A stretch of 55,335 nucleotides of DNA from Pseudomonadota bacterium (GCA_021821945.1 JAJZTF010000010.1:49787-105121); one strand, 5' to 3'; shown: positions 43,642-54,351, counted from the first letter of the stretch. Program-made: numbers and translations. The notes: generated by a model not told the origin, from the sequence alone.

Positions 43642-45279
43642 TCAGGGGTATAACCCGGGCAGCGCGGACGCACTGCCCTTCTTTTTCAAGGGGTTGATGC
43701 TCGGGAAGCGGATGAGGTCTGCGCCGCGCCAGGCCTGATTCGCATAACACGCCCGGTCCAGCTCGCGCAACGCAGCAGCCAGCTTTTCATCGTTCATGCG
43801 CCTGGACAATGCATTCAGTCCTGCAGGAGGATCTTCCGGCCAGATGGTGCAAGCCCAGTCAAGCAGATGCCTGCGCGCCTGTTGCGGATCGTTTGTGCGG
43901 CAGGCTTTCTGGAATGCCTTGAAGCTTCCCCGGCGGGCCGGTTTTTCATCGCGCCGGGGAATTTCTTCACGCCTGCTCAGATACCACCAGGCAGGAACAA
44001 TGGCAAACAGGATTCCCAGGGCCAGCCAACGATATTCCGGCAGCATTTTCCCTGGCTGCTCTTTTCGCACAGTCCTTGCCTCCCGAGAAACGGGTATTGC
44101 CCTGGGCTCAACTGCCGGAAGGATATCCAGCGTTTCTTCGGGCAGCGTCGCTTCCCGCCTTGTGTTGTGCAGCGTATCCCACCAGGTCAACCTGACTGCC
44201 GGCAGCACATAGCGTCCGGCATTGGTTGCGATCAGCGCAATCTTCTGATCCCTGCCGCCCAGAACGGTGTTGCCATCGGGGGCGTCCGAGATGCCTGACT
44301 GATCCGGATAGGCCTTGATTCCATCCGGGAGTTTCATGAGCATGGCAGGATCCGGGAGCTGTTCGCCTGTCAGCCCACGGGCAGAGAGATGCAGGTGCCG
44401 CACCAGGGGATCGCCTGCATGCATCCCGGATCTGTTGTCCCATGTTTCGCTGAGCGTCACGCTTTCGGCGGGCAGCCATGGACTGATGCTTGCAGGACGG
44501 GGCAGGACGTTTATTTCGATCGGGTTGGTCCGAAGATGCAGGTGGCGCGTCGGGCTGATCATCGCACCCAGTGAACCGAACATGCTGCCGAAGGCATCGT
44601 TCGCGCTGCCGTCGGCGATCTCGGCATCCAGCACGGGCCCTTCGAGGGTGAGCCTGCCGCTCTTTTGCGCGAACAGAAGGTATTTGCGTTCGATGACCTG
44701 ATAGTGCTTGCCGTTCCTGGTTTCATTCGATGCCCTGTCATGGCCGAACGGCTTCACGATCACATCGCTGGCCGCCGGAAAATCAAGGGTTGCCTGATAC
44801 AGCGGCTGGTCTGCGTAAAGCCTGACGGTCAACATCGCAGCCGCCTGAACATAGGGTGTTTTGGGTTCGAGGCCAGTTGAAAGGAAAACGGGGTCCGCGC
44901 TTTGCGGTCCGGCTTTTTGTGTTTGAGCAGGCTTGTCCACGTTGATTTCGACAGGAGAAGACCGCTCGCCTGCCCACTGCAATGAAGGAATCACCATCTT
45001 GCCGCCATGTTTGGGCGAGAGCAGGACGGTCATCTGCATCGTCGAAGAGATATGGCCGTTGATGATCTCAAGGTTCTCGCTGCTCCCGCTGCCCAGGATA
45101 TCGAAATCCTTCCTCAGCGGGCTCAAGTCGGGCTGGCTGCCTGATTGACCATCCCGCTGCAGTGTCAGCCTCACCGTATCCCCGGGAGAAACCGATGTGC
45201 TGCTAACAGACGCCTGCACTGCGGCCCAGGCGGAACCGCCCAGGCACCACGCGACAAGCAATGGAAGAAGATACCTCAT
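43642..45279 (-). CDS. batD: BatD-like protein (oxygen tolerance)
   Basis: 545 residues with a signal peptide (LLPLLVAWCLGGSAWA). Immunoglobulin-like BatD repeats follow (VSSTSVSPGDTVRLTLQRDG, MTVLLSPKHGGKMVIPSLQW). A membrane helix lies near residue 430 (WLALGILFAIVPAWWYLS), with a basic cytoplasmic tail. It is the last gene of the moxR-bat operon and overlaps the preceding TPR gene by 4 bp. Bat proteins are implicated in aerotolerance and membrane-associated stress, but their biochemical action is not settled. Confidence 0.92.
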   Translation of the reverse strand: MRYLLPLLVAWCLGGSAWAAVQASVSSTSVSPGDTVRLTLQRDGQSGSQPDLSPLRKDFDILGSGSSENLEIINGHISSTMQMTVLLSPKHGGKMVIPSLQWAGERSSPVEINVDKPAQTQKAGPQSADPVFLSTGLEPKTPYVQAAAMLTVRLYADQPLYQATLDFPAASDVIVKPFGHDRASNETRNGKHYQVIERKYLLFAQKSGRLTLEGPVLDAEIADGSANDAFGSMFGSLGAMISPTRHLHLRTNPIEINVLPRPASISPWLPAESVTLSETWDNRSGMHAGDPLVRHLHLSARGLTGEQLPDPAMLMKLPDGIKAYPDQSGISDAPDGNTVLGGRDQKIALIATNAGRYVLPAVRLTWWDTLHNTRREATLPEETLDILPAVEPRAIPVSREARTVRKEQPGKMLPEYRWLALGILFAIVPAWWYLSRREEIPRRDEKPARRGSFKAFQKACRTNDPQQARRHLLDWACTIWPEDPPAGLNALSRRMNDEKLAAALRELDRACYANQAWRGADLIRFPSINPLKKKGSASALPGLYP

Positions 45280-46007
45280 CGTTCCTGTTGCCTCATCATG
45301 TGTTCGATCAGGAACTTGCGGCGCAGCAATCCGCCCGGATCATCCGGGATGCTGTGCAGCCACTGCTCCTTTTCGATCTGCTGTTCGCTCATGGACCGGC
45401 TCTCATCCACGGGGCGCCCCGATTCCGGTTCCCCATGCGCGGCCGGATTTCCAGGCTGCTCATGCCCTGCCTGCGATTTTTCAGAACGCTTTGCGTCATG
45501 CTTCTGGCCATCCTCTTTCCGATCACCTTTCTTATTACCTTTCTGGTCTTCTTTCTGATCACCTTTCTGATCGCCCGGTTTTTCGCCAGATGCACCCTTC
45601 TGTTCTTCCTTCCGGGATCCGCCTGACTGCGATTGGCGCTTCAGTGCATCGGCCACCAGATCGCGGTTGTGCCTTGCATCGCGATCACCGGGGTTTTGTT
45701 TCAGGGCATTTTCAAACGCTTTGAGCGCCCCCTCGAGATCCCCCGTGTGTGCCAGCGCGTTGCCCAGGTTGTAGCTGGCTTGTCCGTCATGAAGTTGCCC
45801 CAGCGTTTTTGCGGCATTCCTGTAGTCCCCGGACAGAAGCTCGGCATAACCTTTCCGGTGCGGGTCCGAATATGTCATAGCAGCGCTCCTGGCATCTCCC
45901 CGCTTCAGCAATGCATCTCCCTCCTGGTCAGAATTCAGCCAGAACCCTGCGGCATGCGCGCATGCCGGCATCAAGGCCAGGACTAGCGCCGCAAGGCTTC
46001 CCTTCAT
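45276..46007 (-). CDS. batC: BatC/E-like TPR protein
   Basis: 243 residues from ATG 46007, the start that overlaps the BatB stop by 4 bp. It has a signal peptide (LAALVLALMPACAHA) and tetratricopeptide repeats (ASYNLGNALAHTGDLEGALK and AFENALKQNPGDRDARHN). A low-complexity Lys/Asp/Gly/Gln tract at about 140-185 follows, encoded by a 12-bp tandem repeat. A short acidic tail ends the protein. It probably acts as a periplasmic scaffold for the VWA proteins BatA and BatB. Confidence 0.88.
   Translation of the reverse strand: MKGSLAALVLALMPACAHAAGFWLNSDQEGDALLKRGDARSAAMTYSDPHRKGYAELLSGDYRNAAKTLGQLHDGQASYNLGNALAHTGDLEGALKAFENALKQNPGDRDARHNRDLVADALKRQSQSGGSRKEEQKGASGEKPGDQKGDQKEDQKGNKKGDRKEDGQKHDAKRSEKSQAGHEQPGNPAAHGEPESGRPVDESRSMSEQQIEKEQWLHSIPDDPGGLLRRKFLIEHMMRQQER
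45513..45572. repeat. 12-bp tandem repeat in the batC linker
   Basis: ACCTTTCTTATT, ACCTTTCTGGTC, TTCTTTCTGATC and ACCTTTCTGATC occupy 45525-45572 without gaps, after a partial fifth unit. It encodes a repeated Asp-Gln-Lys-Gly-type linker, and copy-number change would keep the frame. Confidence 0.8.
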
Positions 46008-46909
46008 AACCATCCCCTGCGGGCAAGCATGCCTGCAAGCAAAAGCAAGAAGGGCAGGAGCCAGATGCCGCCGTCCTGCCAGTGGGACACCTCCCTGCCC
46101 GCTGATGAATCCCGGGCGGCAGGGGGCGCCTCCTGCAGGTAATGGATCAGGCTGCCAAGCTGGGAAAGCCCGGCATATACTCCGCCGCCCGCGCTTGCCA
46201 GCTGCCTGAGATGGCCCTTGCCCAATCCGATGACGCTTACCGTGATGCCGCCGGATTTCAGGCGGGAAGCGGTCGCAAGCGCTGCCGAGGGGTCACCGTA
46301 GCCATCGCTTAGCACGACGATGCGCTGGCTCCTTGCAGCCCCCGCCTTCAATAGCTTCCCGGCAAGCTCCAGTGCCGGGGCAAGCTGATCGCCGGCACTC
46401 GGCATGATGTCTGGCGCAAGAGGCGGCAGCAACGCCTTGACGGTTGCGACATCCTCGGTCAGCGGCACGACGGTGTAAGGCTCGTCGCTGAAGACGACCA
46501 GACCCACCCGCGCATCGTGTGCCGCATCCAGAAGATCGTCCAGCGCATAACGCGCTCGCGCAATCCGGCTGGGCTGGATGTCCGTGTCGGACATGGAAGG
46601 GGAAAGATCGAGCACGAACACCCAGTCCATGGCCGTGCGATATGCCGCAGCCTGATCCCTTTCCCAGCTCGGCCCTGCCAGGGCGAGAACGGCAAGCGTC
46701 CAGAACAGCGCCAGCAGGAGCCATGGCTTGATGCCCTTGGTGCCCTTGTCGTCGAGGCGCAATGCGGGCCATAGCGCAGGATCGATGATCCCGGACCATT
46801 CCGCATCTTTCTTGCGGCGGCGTTTGACCCAGTACAGCAGACCCAGAAATACCGGCAAGGCGGCAAGCCAAAGGGGGCGCAGGAAATGGAATGCGTGCAG
46901 GCTGATCAT
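46004..46909 (-). CDS. batB: BatB-like von Willebrand factor A protein
   Basis: 301 residues from ATG 46909, overlapping the BatA stop by 4 bp. Two N-terminal helices (FLRPLWLAALPVFLGLLYWV) are followed by a VWA domain. The MIDAS motif is visible in FVLDLSPSMSDTD, with a Thr in AVVPLTED-like VVPLTED and Asp in VVLSDGYGDPSAAL. A C-terminal membrane helix (GIWLLPFLLLLAGMLARR) ends the protein. It is probably a membrane-anchored partner of BatA. Confidence 0.92.
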   Translation of the reverse strand: MISLHAFHFLRPLWLAALPVFLGLLYWVKRRRKKDAEWSGIIDPALWPALRLDDKGTKGIKPWLLLALFWTLAVLALAGPSWERDQAAAYRTAMDWVFVLDLSPSMSDTDIQPSRIARARYALDDLLDAAHDARVGLVVFSDEPYTVVPLTEDVATVKALLPPLAPDIMPSAGDQLAPALELAGKLLKAGAARSQRIVVLSDGYGDPSAALATASRLKSGGITVSVIGLGKGHLRQLASAGGGVYAGLSQLGSLIHYLQEAPPAARDSSAGREVSHWQDGGIWLLPFLLLLAGMLARRGWL

Positions 46910-47850
46910 GCGGCCTCCCTGATCGCAACCGCGGGTATGCTGAGCAACAAGGCGAGCGCCAGCGGCCAGACAAACCATTCCTTGTGCGGTCTGTACCACT
47001 GGTCTGGCCCGCTGCCGGGTTCAAGCTTGTCTATGCGGGCGTAGACCCGGTCGAGCGCATCGGCATCGGTTGCGCGAAAATATTCGCCTCCGGTGATGCG
47101 GGCGATCTCTTTCAGCGTATTCTCATCGAGATCAGCATTGCCGCTCATGCCAAAGAACCCTTGTCTGAACTCGCTTCCCACGCCTATGGTGTAAATGCGC
47201 ATGCCGGAACTCGCCGCAATCCTTGCAGCCGTGATCGGATCCATCATCCCAGCATTGTTTCCGCCGTCGGTCAGCAGGATCAGCACCATCTCGCCCCCGG
47301 ATTTGGGGCGATCGGCTTGCATCACCTTGAGCGCCAGGCCTATGGCATCCCCTATCGCCGTCTGCTGCCCGGCGATGCCGACCATCGCCTCCTGCAGGAA
47401 TTTGCTGACCGTGTTCAGATCCAGGGAGATGGGCGATTGAAGGTAGGGTTGCGTGCCAAACAGGATCAGCCCTACCTGGTCCCCGTGGCGGTTTTTGATG
47501 AATTCCCCCGCGACCTGCTTTACGACGTCAAGACGCGAAGCGCCCATGTCCCTCGTCGCCATCGAACCCGAGACGTCGACCGCCAGCATCGTCTTCCGCC
47601 CGGTGACGGGGACGGGCAGCGGCTCGTCCAGCCACTGCGGGCGCATCGCGGCGGCGATCAGCAACAGCCATACAAGAAGGAACAGGAGGTTGCGCCTGGA
47701 CGGAAATGTTCCTTTTGCACTGGCATGCCGGATGCCTGCCGCGAAGGGAAGAAAAAGCGCGCTTTCCTGTGATGCTTCCGGCCAATAACGGCGGACGAGC
47801 CAGGGAAGCGGAAGAAAAAGTATCGACAGCGGCCATGCGAAGTGGATCAT
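46906..47850 (-). CDS. batA: BatA-like von Willebrand factor A protein
   Basis: 314 residues from ATG 47850, after AAGGAGCGCCG. N-terminal helices (WPLSILFLPLPWLVRRYW) precede the VWA domain with MIDAS residues DVSGSMATRDM, then the Thr position near QTAIGDAIGLAL and Asp in LILLTDGGNNAG. A C-terminal helix (WPLALALLLSIPAVAI) follows. It has the metal-dependent adhesion fold and probably forms a membrane complex with BatB and the TPR protein. Confidence 0.93.
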   Translation of the reverse strand: MIHFAWPLSILFLPLPWLVRRYWPEASQESALFLPFAAGIRHASAKGTFPSRRNLLFLLVWLLLIAAAMRPQWLDEPLPVPVTGRKTMLAVDVSGSMATRDMGASRLDVVKQVAGEFIKNRHGDQVGLILFGTQPYLQSPISLDLNTVSKFLQEAMVGIAGQQTAIGDAIGLALKVMQADRPKSGGEMVLILLTDGGNNAGMMDPITAARIAASSGMRIYTIGVGSEFRQGFFGMSGNADLDENTLKEIARITGGEYFRATDADALDRVYARIDKLEPGSGPDQWYRPHKEWFVWPLALALLLSIPAVAIREAA

Positions 47851-48287
47851 CGGCGCTCCTTGATGAAACCCTCTGCGCCGGCGATCCAGGATGTCCTGTG
47901 CGCCCTTGAAATTCCGCCATAGGCGATGCAAAGCAGGCTCGCTCCCGCCTCCTTGGACCACGCACTGCCGCCATGCTCGATGACAAAGTCTATCCAGCGC
48001 TCGCCGCTTAACATGGCGACCCTATCCCCTCCGTAACGCGCGATTGCATACCGGCGAAGCAGGTTTTCCAGGCCTTTTGCCAGCGCGATGTCGTCGCAGG
48101 ATTTAAGCTTCCTGATTTCCCGCAAGGCGATGCGGCGCAGCCGGGTTTTGCTGCGCCAATGGAAGAATGCAGCGATTGATGCAAGCAAGATCAGCGCCAG
48201 AACCCACCATACCGGTGCGGGCGGCCACCAGCCGGCGGGATGAGGGGCATGCGGCGGGGCGAGTCTGGAAAGCCAGTCCTGGCTCAT
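47847..48287 (-). CDS. DUF4381 family membrane protein
   Basis: 146 residues from ATG 48287, which overlaps the DUF58 stop by 4 bp. One membrane helix at about 25-45 (APVWWVLALILLASIAAFFH) is followed by a helical cytoplasmic part (ALREIRKLKSCDDIALAKGL, ARYGGDRVAMLSGERWIDF). This family is regularly found between DUF58 and VWA genes in moxR operons. Its biochemical function is unknown. Confidence 0.88.
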   Translation of the reverse strand: MSQDWLSRLAPPHAPHPAGWWPPAPVWWVLALILLASIAAFFHWRSKTRLRRIALREIRKLKSCDDIALAKGLENLLRRYAIARYGGDRVAMLSGERWIDFVIEHGGSAWSKEAGASLLCIAYGGISRAHRTSWIAGAEGFIKERR

Positions 48288-49183
48288 CTTGCCCATCCCG
48301 GTTCCTTCAACAGGGCGGCCATGCGTTCGGCCGCAATATCCTGGGTGTCCAGCCGGATGAGCGGCAGATCGAGGCGCAGGGAAAGATCATTCAGCCTTTG
48401 TTCACGCGCCCGCCAGGCATCCTGCCAGGGACGGAGGGACTGGTCGCCGTTCATCCACCAGAGACGCCCCGGCAGTCCCACGCGAAAGTTTCCTCTGGGC
48501 AGCCCGCTGATTTCCAGTGCATCGGTGATCCATAGCATGCGGCAGTCGCTGTGCCTGACTGTGCTGCCAAGCATGTTTTCCGCCGCTTCAGGGAAATCGG
48601 CAAAGTCGCTCAGCAGAAAAATCATGCTTCCGGGTTTTAGCATGGGGCGCAGCATCGCAAGCGCCTGCTGCAAATTGCTTTTCACCGCCCCGGGCTCCTT
48701 CGGCTGGGATTCGACGAGCGCATTCAGTATCGGAAGGACGCCGGATTTGCGCCCCCGGGGAGGAAGGATGACGGGATCCATGCTGCCATTGGCGATCACC
48801 GCCCCCACCCTGTCCCCGCCTTCTGCGGCAGCCCATGCGAGCATCGCAGCGCAGCGAAGCAGCAGGGAGGATTTGAGCTGGCGGCGACTGCCGAAATAAA
48901 GCCCGGGATGCAGATCGGCAATCAGCCATGCGGGCCGCTCGCGTTCCTCGCGATATAGCCGGGTATGCAGCTTCCCGCGTCTTGCCGAGACGCGCCAGTC
49001 TATGCTGCGCGCATCGTCTCCTTCCACATAGGCGCGCACTTCCTCGAATTCCAGGCCCAGGCCGCGCTGCGCGCTGCGATGCACGCCCTGCAGCGAGGCC
49101 ATGACCGGTCTGCGGGCATGCAGGCTCAGGCCTTTGACTGCGCCCCGCAATGCCGAAAGCTCCGAAAGATCCGGAAGGATCAT
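48284..49183 (-). CDS. DUF58 family protein
   Basis: 299 residues from ATG 49183, overlapping the MoxR stop by 4 bp. The DUF58 signature is clear: GLEFEEVRAYVEGDDARSID followed by WRVSARRGKLHTRLYREERE, with a VWA-like fold after it (LIADLHPGLYFG, IFLLSDFADFPE). It is a standard partner of MoxR ATPases and may be the client or adaptor remodelled by MoxR. Confidence 0.93.
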   Translation of the reverse strand: MILPDLSELSALRGAVKGLSLHARRPVMASLQGVHRSAQRGLGLEFEEVRAYVEGDDARSIDWRVSARRGKLHTRLYREERERPAWLIADLHPGLYFGSRRQLKSSLLLRCAAMLAWAAAEGGDRVGAVIANGSMDPVILPPRGRKSGVLPILNALVESQPKEPGAVKSNLQQALAMLRPMLKPGSMIFLLSDFADFPEAAENMLGSTVRHSDCRMLWITDALEISGLPRGNFRVGLPGRLWWMNGDQSLRPWQDAWRAREQRLNDLSLRLDLPLIRLDTQDIAAERMAALLKEPGWAR

Positions 49184-50163
49184 GGAGCCGGCACCCTGAG
49201 CAGCAGTTCCTGCACGCATTCGGATGCGCCTATGCCCCGGGCTTCGGCGGTATAGTCGAGCAGGAGACGATGGCGCAACGCATTGGGCGCTATCGCCTGA
49301 ACGTCCTCCGGGCTCACATAATCCCTTCCGTCGAGCCAGGCCAATGCGCGCGCGCCACGCTCGATCGCGATGGCCCCTCGCGGACTCGCCCCCCAGCGCA
49401 GCCATTCCTTGAGCTTCCCGCCATAGCTCTCCGGCCTGTGCGTCGCATCGATCAGCGCCGCGATGTAATCCGCAACGGACGGGGCAAGGGTCAGGCCTAG
49501 CGCCTCGCGGCGGGCGGAAAATACCGTTTCCTGGGGCATGGAGCAGGCGGGCGTCTCAAGCTGACGCCCGACAAGCGCCTCGCGCCTAGCAAGATCCATG
49601 ATCAGGCGAGTGGTCGCGCGATCGGGATAATCGATCAGCACATTCAGCATGAAGCGGTCGAGCTGCGCCTCGGGCAAAGGATAAGTCCCTTCATGCTCGA
49701 TCGGGTTTTGTGTGGCCATCACCAGAAACAGCCCGGGCAGTTCATAGGTGGCAAGCCCCACGCTGATCTGGTGTTCGGACATCGCCTCAAGAAGTGCGGA
49801 TTGCACCTTGGCCGGCGCGCGATTGATCTCGTCGGCAAGTATCAGATTGTGGAAGAGCGGCCCGCGCTGAAAGCGGAAGCTGCCTTCTTCGGGGCGATAT
49901 ATGTCCGAGCCTGTGAGATCGGCAGGCAGCATGTCAGGCGTAAACTGAACGCGCTGGAAATCGCACTCCAGCCCTTCTGCCAGCGCCTTGATCGCGCGCG
50001 TCTTGGCAAGGCCGGGCGGTCCTTCTATCAGGAGATGGCCTTCGGAAAGCAAGGCCACGAGCAGGCTTTCCACCAGGCCGTTCTGGCCGATTATCTGGCT
50101 GCCTAGATATTCCTTCAGTCTCATGAAGGACGCGCGTGTTGCGTCCGTTGCAGTCTCTTTCAT
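49180..50163 (-). CDS. MoxR-family AAA+ ATPase
   Basis: 327 residues from ATG 50163, with AGGAGAG upstream. Walker A EGPPGLAKTRAIKALAE, Walker B NLILADEINRAPAKVQSALL, sensor 1 VMATQNPIEHEGTYPLPEAQ and an arginine-finger region are present. A C-terminal lid domain follows. MoxR ATPases act as chaperones that assemble or activate VWA-protein complexes. It is the first gene of a seven-gene operon (moxR, DUF58, DUF4381, batA, batB, batC, batD). Confidence 0.95.
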   Translation of the reverse strand: MKETATDATRASFMRLKEYLGSQIIGQNGLVESLLVALLSEGHLLIEGPPGLAKTRAIKALAEGLECDFQRVQFTPDMLPADLTGSDIYRPEEGSFRFQRGPLFHNLILADEINRAPAKVQSALLEAMSEHQISVGLATYELPGLFLVMATQNPIEHEGTYPLPEAQLDRFMLNVLIDYPDRATTRLIMDLARREALVGRQLETPACSMPQETVFSARREALGLTLAPSVADYIAALIDATHRPESYGGKLKEWLRWGASPRGAIAIERGARALAWLDGRDYVSPEDVQAIAPNALRHRLLLDYTAEARGIGASECVQELLLRVPAP

Positions 50164-50276
50164 GCCGCGCTCTCCTGAACTTGTACTTCGTCATAGATGG
50201 ACTGAGTGCGGGAAAGTTTCGCGCGACGGGATGCCATGCATCCGCAAAAAATCCCCTCGACCGTGCGCCTGCTGGT

Positions 50277-50282
50277 TATAAT
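50277..50282 (+). promoter_or_regulatory. Candidate -10 box of acnA
   Basis: TATAAT lies 38 bp before the aconitase start codon. The best -35 (TCGACC) is at a short 14-bp spacing, so an activator may be needed. Confidence 0.45.
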
Positions 50283-50320
50283 CGGCCCTTTATACATTGA
50301 GCATAACCGGAGTTTTTGCC

Positions 50321-53011
50321 ATGCAGCATAATTTGTTCGACACCCGCGTCGCCTTCAATCTTGCCGATGGGCGGCAAGGCATCATGTATTCGCTGCCCGC
50401 GCTGGAAAAAGCAGGTCTGGGCAGGATTTCGCGTCTTCCCGTATCCATACGCATCGTGCTGGAAGCGGTGCTGCGCAATTATGATGGCAGGAAAATCACC
50501 GAGGCGCATGTGAAGGAGCTTGCAGGCTGGCAGCCGGATGCGAGGCGCACGGAAGAGATTCCCTTCGTCGTCGCCCGCATCGTGCTGCAGGATTTCACAG
50601 GGGTTCCGCTGCTTGCTGACCTCGCCGCGATGCGCGATGCGGCTGCAAGCAGGGGGCGCGACCCCAAGGTCATCGAGCCACTGGTTCCGGTGAATCTCGT
50701 GGTCGACCATTCCGTCCAGATAGACAGCTACAACAATCCGGATGCATTGAAGATCAACATGCAGATGGAATTCGAGCGCAATACCGAGCGCTACCGCTTC
50801 ATGAAATGGGGAATGCAGGCCTTCGACACCTTCAAGGTGGTGCCCCCTGGCATAGGCATCGTGCATCAGGTCAATCTCGAATATCTCGCTCGCGGCGTGC
50901 AACACAGGGAAGGCGTCTATTATCCCGACACGCTCGTTGGCACGGACAGCCACACCACGATGATCAACGGCATGGGCGTGGTCGGCTGGGGCGTGGGTGG
51001 CATAGAGGCGGAAGCGGGCATGCTGGGTCAGCCCGTTTATTTTTTGACGCCGGACGTGGTCGGCGTGCATCTCCATGGGAAGCCCAGGGAAGGGGTGACC
51101 GCAACCGACATCGTCCTCACCGTCACCGAGCTATTGCGCAGGCACAAGGTCGTCGGCAAGTTCGTGGAATTCTTCGGCGAGGGGGCTGCCGCGCTCACGC
51201 TGCCCGATCGCGCCACCATCGCGAACATGGCGCCTGAATATGGCGCGACCATGGGATTTTTCCCGGTGGACGATGTCACCGTGGGCTTCATGAAAAACAC
51301 CGGGAGAACATCTGACGAAATCGACGCGTTCGAATCGTATTTCAAGGCGCAGGGGCTTTTCGGCATGCCAAAGGCAGGCGAGATCGACTACAGCAGCGTG
51401 GTGGAACTCGACCTTTCAGCGATCACCCCTTCCCTTTCCGGCCCCAAGAGACCGCAGGACCGCATCGAGCTTTCGAGGATGAAGGAGACGTTCGATGCGC
51501 TTTTCTCAAAGCCGGTTGCCGAAAACGGCTTCAACCAGCCCCCTGAAAAGCTGCATCAGCGCCATGCCATAGGGCGCGATGACATAAAGATCGGCAACGG
51601 CGACGTGCTGATCGCGGCGATCACTTCCTGCACCAATACCTCGAATCCCGGCGTGATGCTTGCCGCAGGGCTGCTTGCCAAGAAAGCCGTCGAGAAGGGC
51701 CTCTCGGTCAAGCCTCACATCAAGACCACCCTGGCGCCCGGCTCGCGCGTGGTCAGCGCCTATCTTGCCAATGCAGGACTTCTGGAGCCCCTGGCCAGGC
51801 TGGGCTTTGGCGTTGCGGCATACGGCTGCACCACCTGCATAGGCAATTCGGGCCCGCTGGATCCGCAGATCGATGAGACCATCGTCAAGAACGACCTGAT
51901 CGCCGCAGCCGTGCTGTCAGGCAACCGCAATTTCGAGGCGCGCATACACCCTCACATCAAGGCCAACTTCCTGGCAAGCCCTCCCCTCGTGATCGCCTAT
52001 GCCATCGCGGGCCGGATGAACGTGAACCTCGACATCGAGCCGCTGGGCACGGGCAAGGATGGAAAGCCTGTCCATCTGCGCGACATCTGGCCTTCGGGCG
52101 AGGAGATCCAGGCGGTCAGCCACTACGCCATGGATCCTGCAATATACCGCACCCTCTACTCCGACCTGACCCGCGATCTGCCGCTCTGGAATGCGATCAC
52201 CGCGCCCACCGGGGATCTTTACCAGTGGGACGATTCGACCTACATCGCCCGCCCGCCGTTCTTCGAACACGAGCAGAGCGGAAAAATCGCAGGAATCGAG
52301 AATGCCCGCGCGCTGGCGATCTTCGGCGACTCCGTGACGACCGACCACATCAGCCCTGCCGGCAGCTTCAAGCCGGACACGCCCGCCGGCAGGTATCTGC
52401 TGGAAAAGGGGGTGGCCACCCGGGACTTCAACAGCTACGGATCCCGGCGCGGAAACCACGAAGTGATGATGCGGGGCACCTTCGCCAACGTGCGCATCAA
52501 GAACCTGATGCTGCCGGCCAGAGCGGATGGCTCGCATCCGGAGGGCGGCCACACCCTTTATGAAGGCGTGGAGACCGACATATACAGCGCCGCAATGAAC
52601 TACATCAGGTCGGGCACGCCGACCCTGATCTTTGCAGGCGAGGAATATGGCACGGGCTCCTCGAGGGACTGGGCTGCCAAGGGCACGCAGCTTCTGGGCG
52701 TGAAGGCCGTGATCGCCAGATCCTACGAGCGCATACACCGCAGCAACCTGGTCGGCATGGGCGTTCTGCCCCTGCAGTTCAAGGAGGGCGTGAGCGCTGC
52801 CTCATTGCGGATCAGGGGGGATGAGTCTTTCGACCTGGAAGGCATAGATGAGAACCTGAAGCCCCAGCAGGAGGTGACGCTCGTGATCAAGCGGTCAGAC
52901 GGAAGCCGGCAGGAAGTGCCGCTCTTGCTGCGCATCGACACGCCGATCGAGGTGGACTACTACCGGGCTGGCGGCATCCTGCCCTATGTGCTGAACGAAC
53001 TCACCGCCTAG
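50321..53011 (+). CDS. acnA: Aconitate hydratase A
   Basis: 896 residues from ATG 50321, after CCGGAG; an in-frame ATG at 50297 lacks a site. AcnA/IRP-type features: [20 protein letters not shown] near the N-terminus, [20 protein letters not shown] and the iron-sulphur cluster cysteines in [14 protein letters not shown] (one Cys) and [12 protein letters not shown] (two Cys). The C-terminal swivel domain has [16 protein letters not shown]. It interconverts citrate and isocitrate in the TCA cycle. The gene stands alone between the moxR operon and the convergent rimO. Confidence 0.96.
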   Translation: MQHNLFDTRVAFNLADGRQGIMYSLPALEKAGLGRISRLPVSIRIVLEAVLRNYDGRKITEAHVKELAGWQPDARRTEEIPFVVARIVLQDFTGVPLLADLAAMRDAAASRGRDPKVIEPLVPVNLVVDHSVQIDSYNNPDALKINMQMEFERNTERYRFMKWGMQAFDTFKVVPPGIGIVHQVNLEYLARGVQHREGVYYPDTLVGTDSHTTMINGMGVVGWGVGGIEAEAGMLGQPVYFLTPDVVGVHLHGKPREGVTATDIVLTVTELLRRHKVVGKFVEFFGEGAAALTLPDRATIANMAPEYGATMGFFPVDDVTVGFMKNTGRTSDEIDAFESYFKAQGLFGMPKAGEIDYSSVVELDLSAITPSLSGPKRPQDRIELSRMKETFDALFSKPVAENGFNQPPEKLHQRHAIGRDDIKIGNGDVLIAAITSCTNTSNPGVMLAAGLLAKKAVEKGLSVKPHIKTTLAPGSRVVSAYLANAGLLEPLARLGFGVAAYGCTTCIGNSGPLDPQIDETIVKNDLIAAAVLSGNRNFEARIHPHIKANFLASPPLVIAYAIAGRMNVNLDIEPLGTGKDGKPVHLRDIWPSGEEIQAVSHYAMDPAIYRTLYSDLTRDLPLWNAITAPTGDLYQWDDSTYIARPPFFEHEQSGKIAGIENARALAIFGDSVTTDHISPAGSFKPDTPAGRYLLEKGVATRDFNSYGSRRGNHEVMMRGTFANVRIKNLMLPARADGSHPEGGHTLYEGVETDIYSAAMNYIRSGTPTLIFAGEEYGTGSSRDWAAKGTQLLGVKAVIARSYERIHRSNLVGMGVLPLQFKEGVSAASLRIRGDESFDLEGIDENLKPQQEVTLVIKRSDGSRQEVPLLLRIDTPIEVDYYRAGGILPYVLNELTA

Positions 53012-53030
53012 CAAATTTCAACGCCGCTGA

Positions 53031-54344
53031 TCAGGATCCGGATACCAGATCTCCCCAAAGATCGTGGGTGTCCGAATCCGTGATCACGACCTCCACCCTG
53101 TCTCCGACCTTGAGGTGAGTCCCCTGGTCGATGAATACCAGGCCGTCGATCTCGGGCGCATCGGCATGGCTTCTGGCAACCGCCCCCTCGTCGGTCACCT
53201 CGTCCACCAGCACCGTCATGGTCCTGCCCACCTTGGCTTTGAGCCGCTCTTCGCTGATCTCCTCCTGCAGCAGCATCAGGCGCGCAAGGCGTTCCTCCTG
53301 CACCTCGGGAGGAATGTGATCAGGCAGTTCGTTGGCCTTCGCGCCGTCCACGGGGGAATAGGCGAATGCGCCCACGCGATCGAGCCTGGCCTCCTTCAAG
53401 AAATCCAGCAGCTCCCCGAACTCGGCCTCGGTCTCGCCGGGGAAACCCACGATGAAGGTGCTGCGCAGGGTAAGCTCAGGGCATGTCTCGCGCCAGCGCT
53501 TGATGCGGTTGAGCACGTTTTCGCTGTTGCCCGGCCGCTTCATCAGTTTCAGGATGCGCTGATTGGCGTGCTGAAACGGTATATCCAGATAGGGCAGTAT
53601 CACTCCCTCTGCCATCAGCGGAATGACCTCGTCCACATGGGGATAGGGATAGACGTAATGCAGCCTCACCCATGCGCCGAGGCTGCCCAGCGCCTTTGCG
53701 AGTTCGGTCATGCGTGTCCTAAGCGGCCTGCCGCCCCAGAATCCCGTGCGGTATTTGACATCCACCCCATAGGCGCTGGTGTCCTGGGAGATCACCAGGA
53801 GTTCTTTCACGCCGGATCTGACGAGATTCTCGGCCTCGGTCATCACATCGCCCACCGGGCGGCTCTCCAGGTCCCCTCTCATGCTGGGGATGATGCAGAA
53901 GGTGCAGCGATGGTTGCATCCTTCGGAAATCTTGAGGTATGCGTAATGCCTGGGGGTGAGCCTGATGCCCTGGGGAGGGACGAGATCGGTATAGGGGTCG
54001 TGAGGCTTGGGCAGATGCCGGTGAACCGCCTCCATCACCTCATCGGTCGCATGGGGCCCCGTGATCGCAAGCACCCTGGGATGCGCCTCGCGCACGATGT
54101 CTTCCCTGGCGCCCAGGCATCCCGTGACGATCACGCGGCCGTTCTCATCAAGCGCCTCGCCTATCGCATCGAGCGATTCATGAACTGCGCTGTCGATGAA
54201 GCCGCAGGTATTCACCACGACAAGGTCGGATTCCTGATAGCTTGCCGAGATCAGATAGCCTTCGGCGCGCAGGCGCGTCAGGATATGCTCGGAATCCACG
54301 GTCGCCTTGGGGCAGCCCAGCGATACAAAACCCACTTTCTTCAT
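53031..54344 (-). CDS. rimO: Ribosomal protein S12 methylthiotransferase
   Basis: 437 residues. The N-terminal UPF0004 domain has three cluster cysteines ([28 protein letters not shown] and [10 protein letters not shown]). The radical SAM motif is in [20 protein letters not shown] and a TRAM domain ([19 protein letters not shown]) is at the C-terminus. It adds a methylthio group to an aspartate of S12. The length and order match RimO rather than MiaB. The ZIP gene lies 7 bp upstream on the same strand. Confidence 0.96.
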   Translation of the reverse strand: MKKVGFVSLGCPKATVDSEHILTRLRAEGYLISASYQESDLVVVNTCGFIDSAVHESLDAIGEALDENGRVIVTGCLGAREDIVREAHPRVLAITGPHATDEVMEAVHRHLPKPHDPYTDLVPPQGIRLTPRHYAYLKISEGCNHRCTFCIIPSMRGDLESRPVGDVMTEAENLVRSGVKELLVISQDTSAYGVDVKYRTGFWGGRPLRTRMTELAKALGSLGAWVRLHYVYPYPHVDEVIPLMAEGVILPYLDIPFQHANQRILKLMKRPGNSENVLNRIKRWRETCPELTLRSTFIVGFPGETEAEFGELLDFLKEARLDRVGAFAYSPVDGAKANELPDHIPPEVQEERLARLMLLQEEISEERLKAKVGRTMTVLVDEVTDEGAVARSHADAPEIDGLVFIDQGTHLKVGDRVEVVITDSDTHDLWGDLVSGS

Positions 54345-54351
54345 TTCTTCC

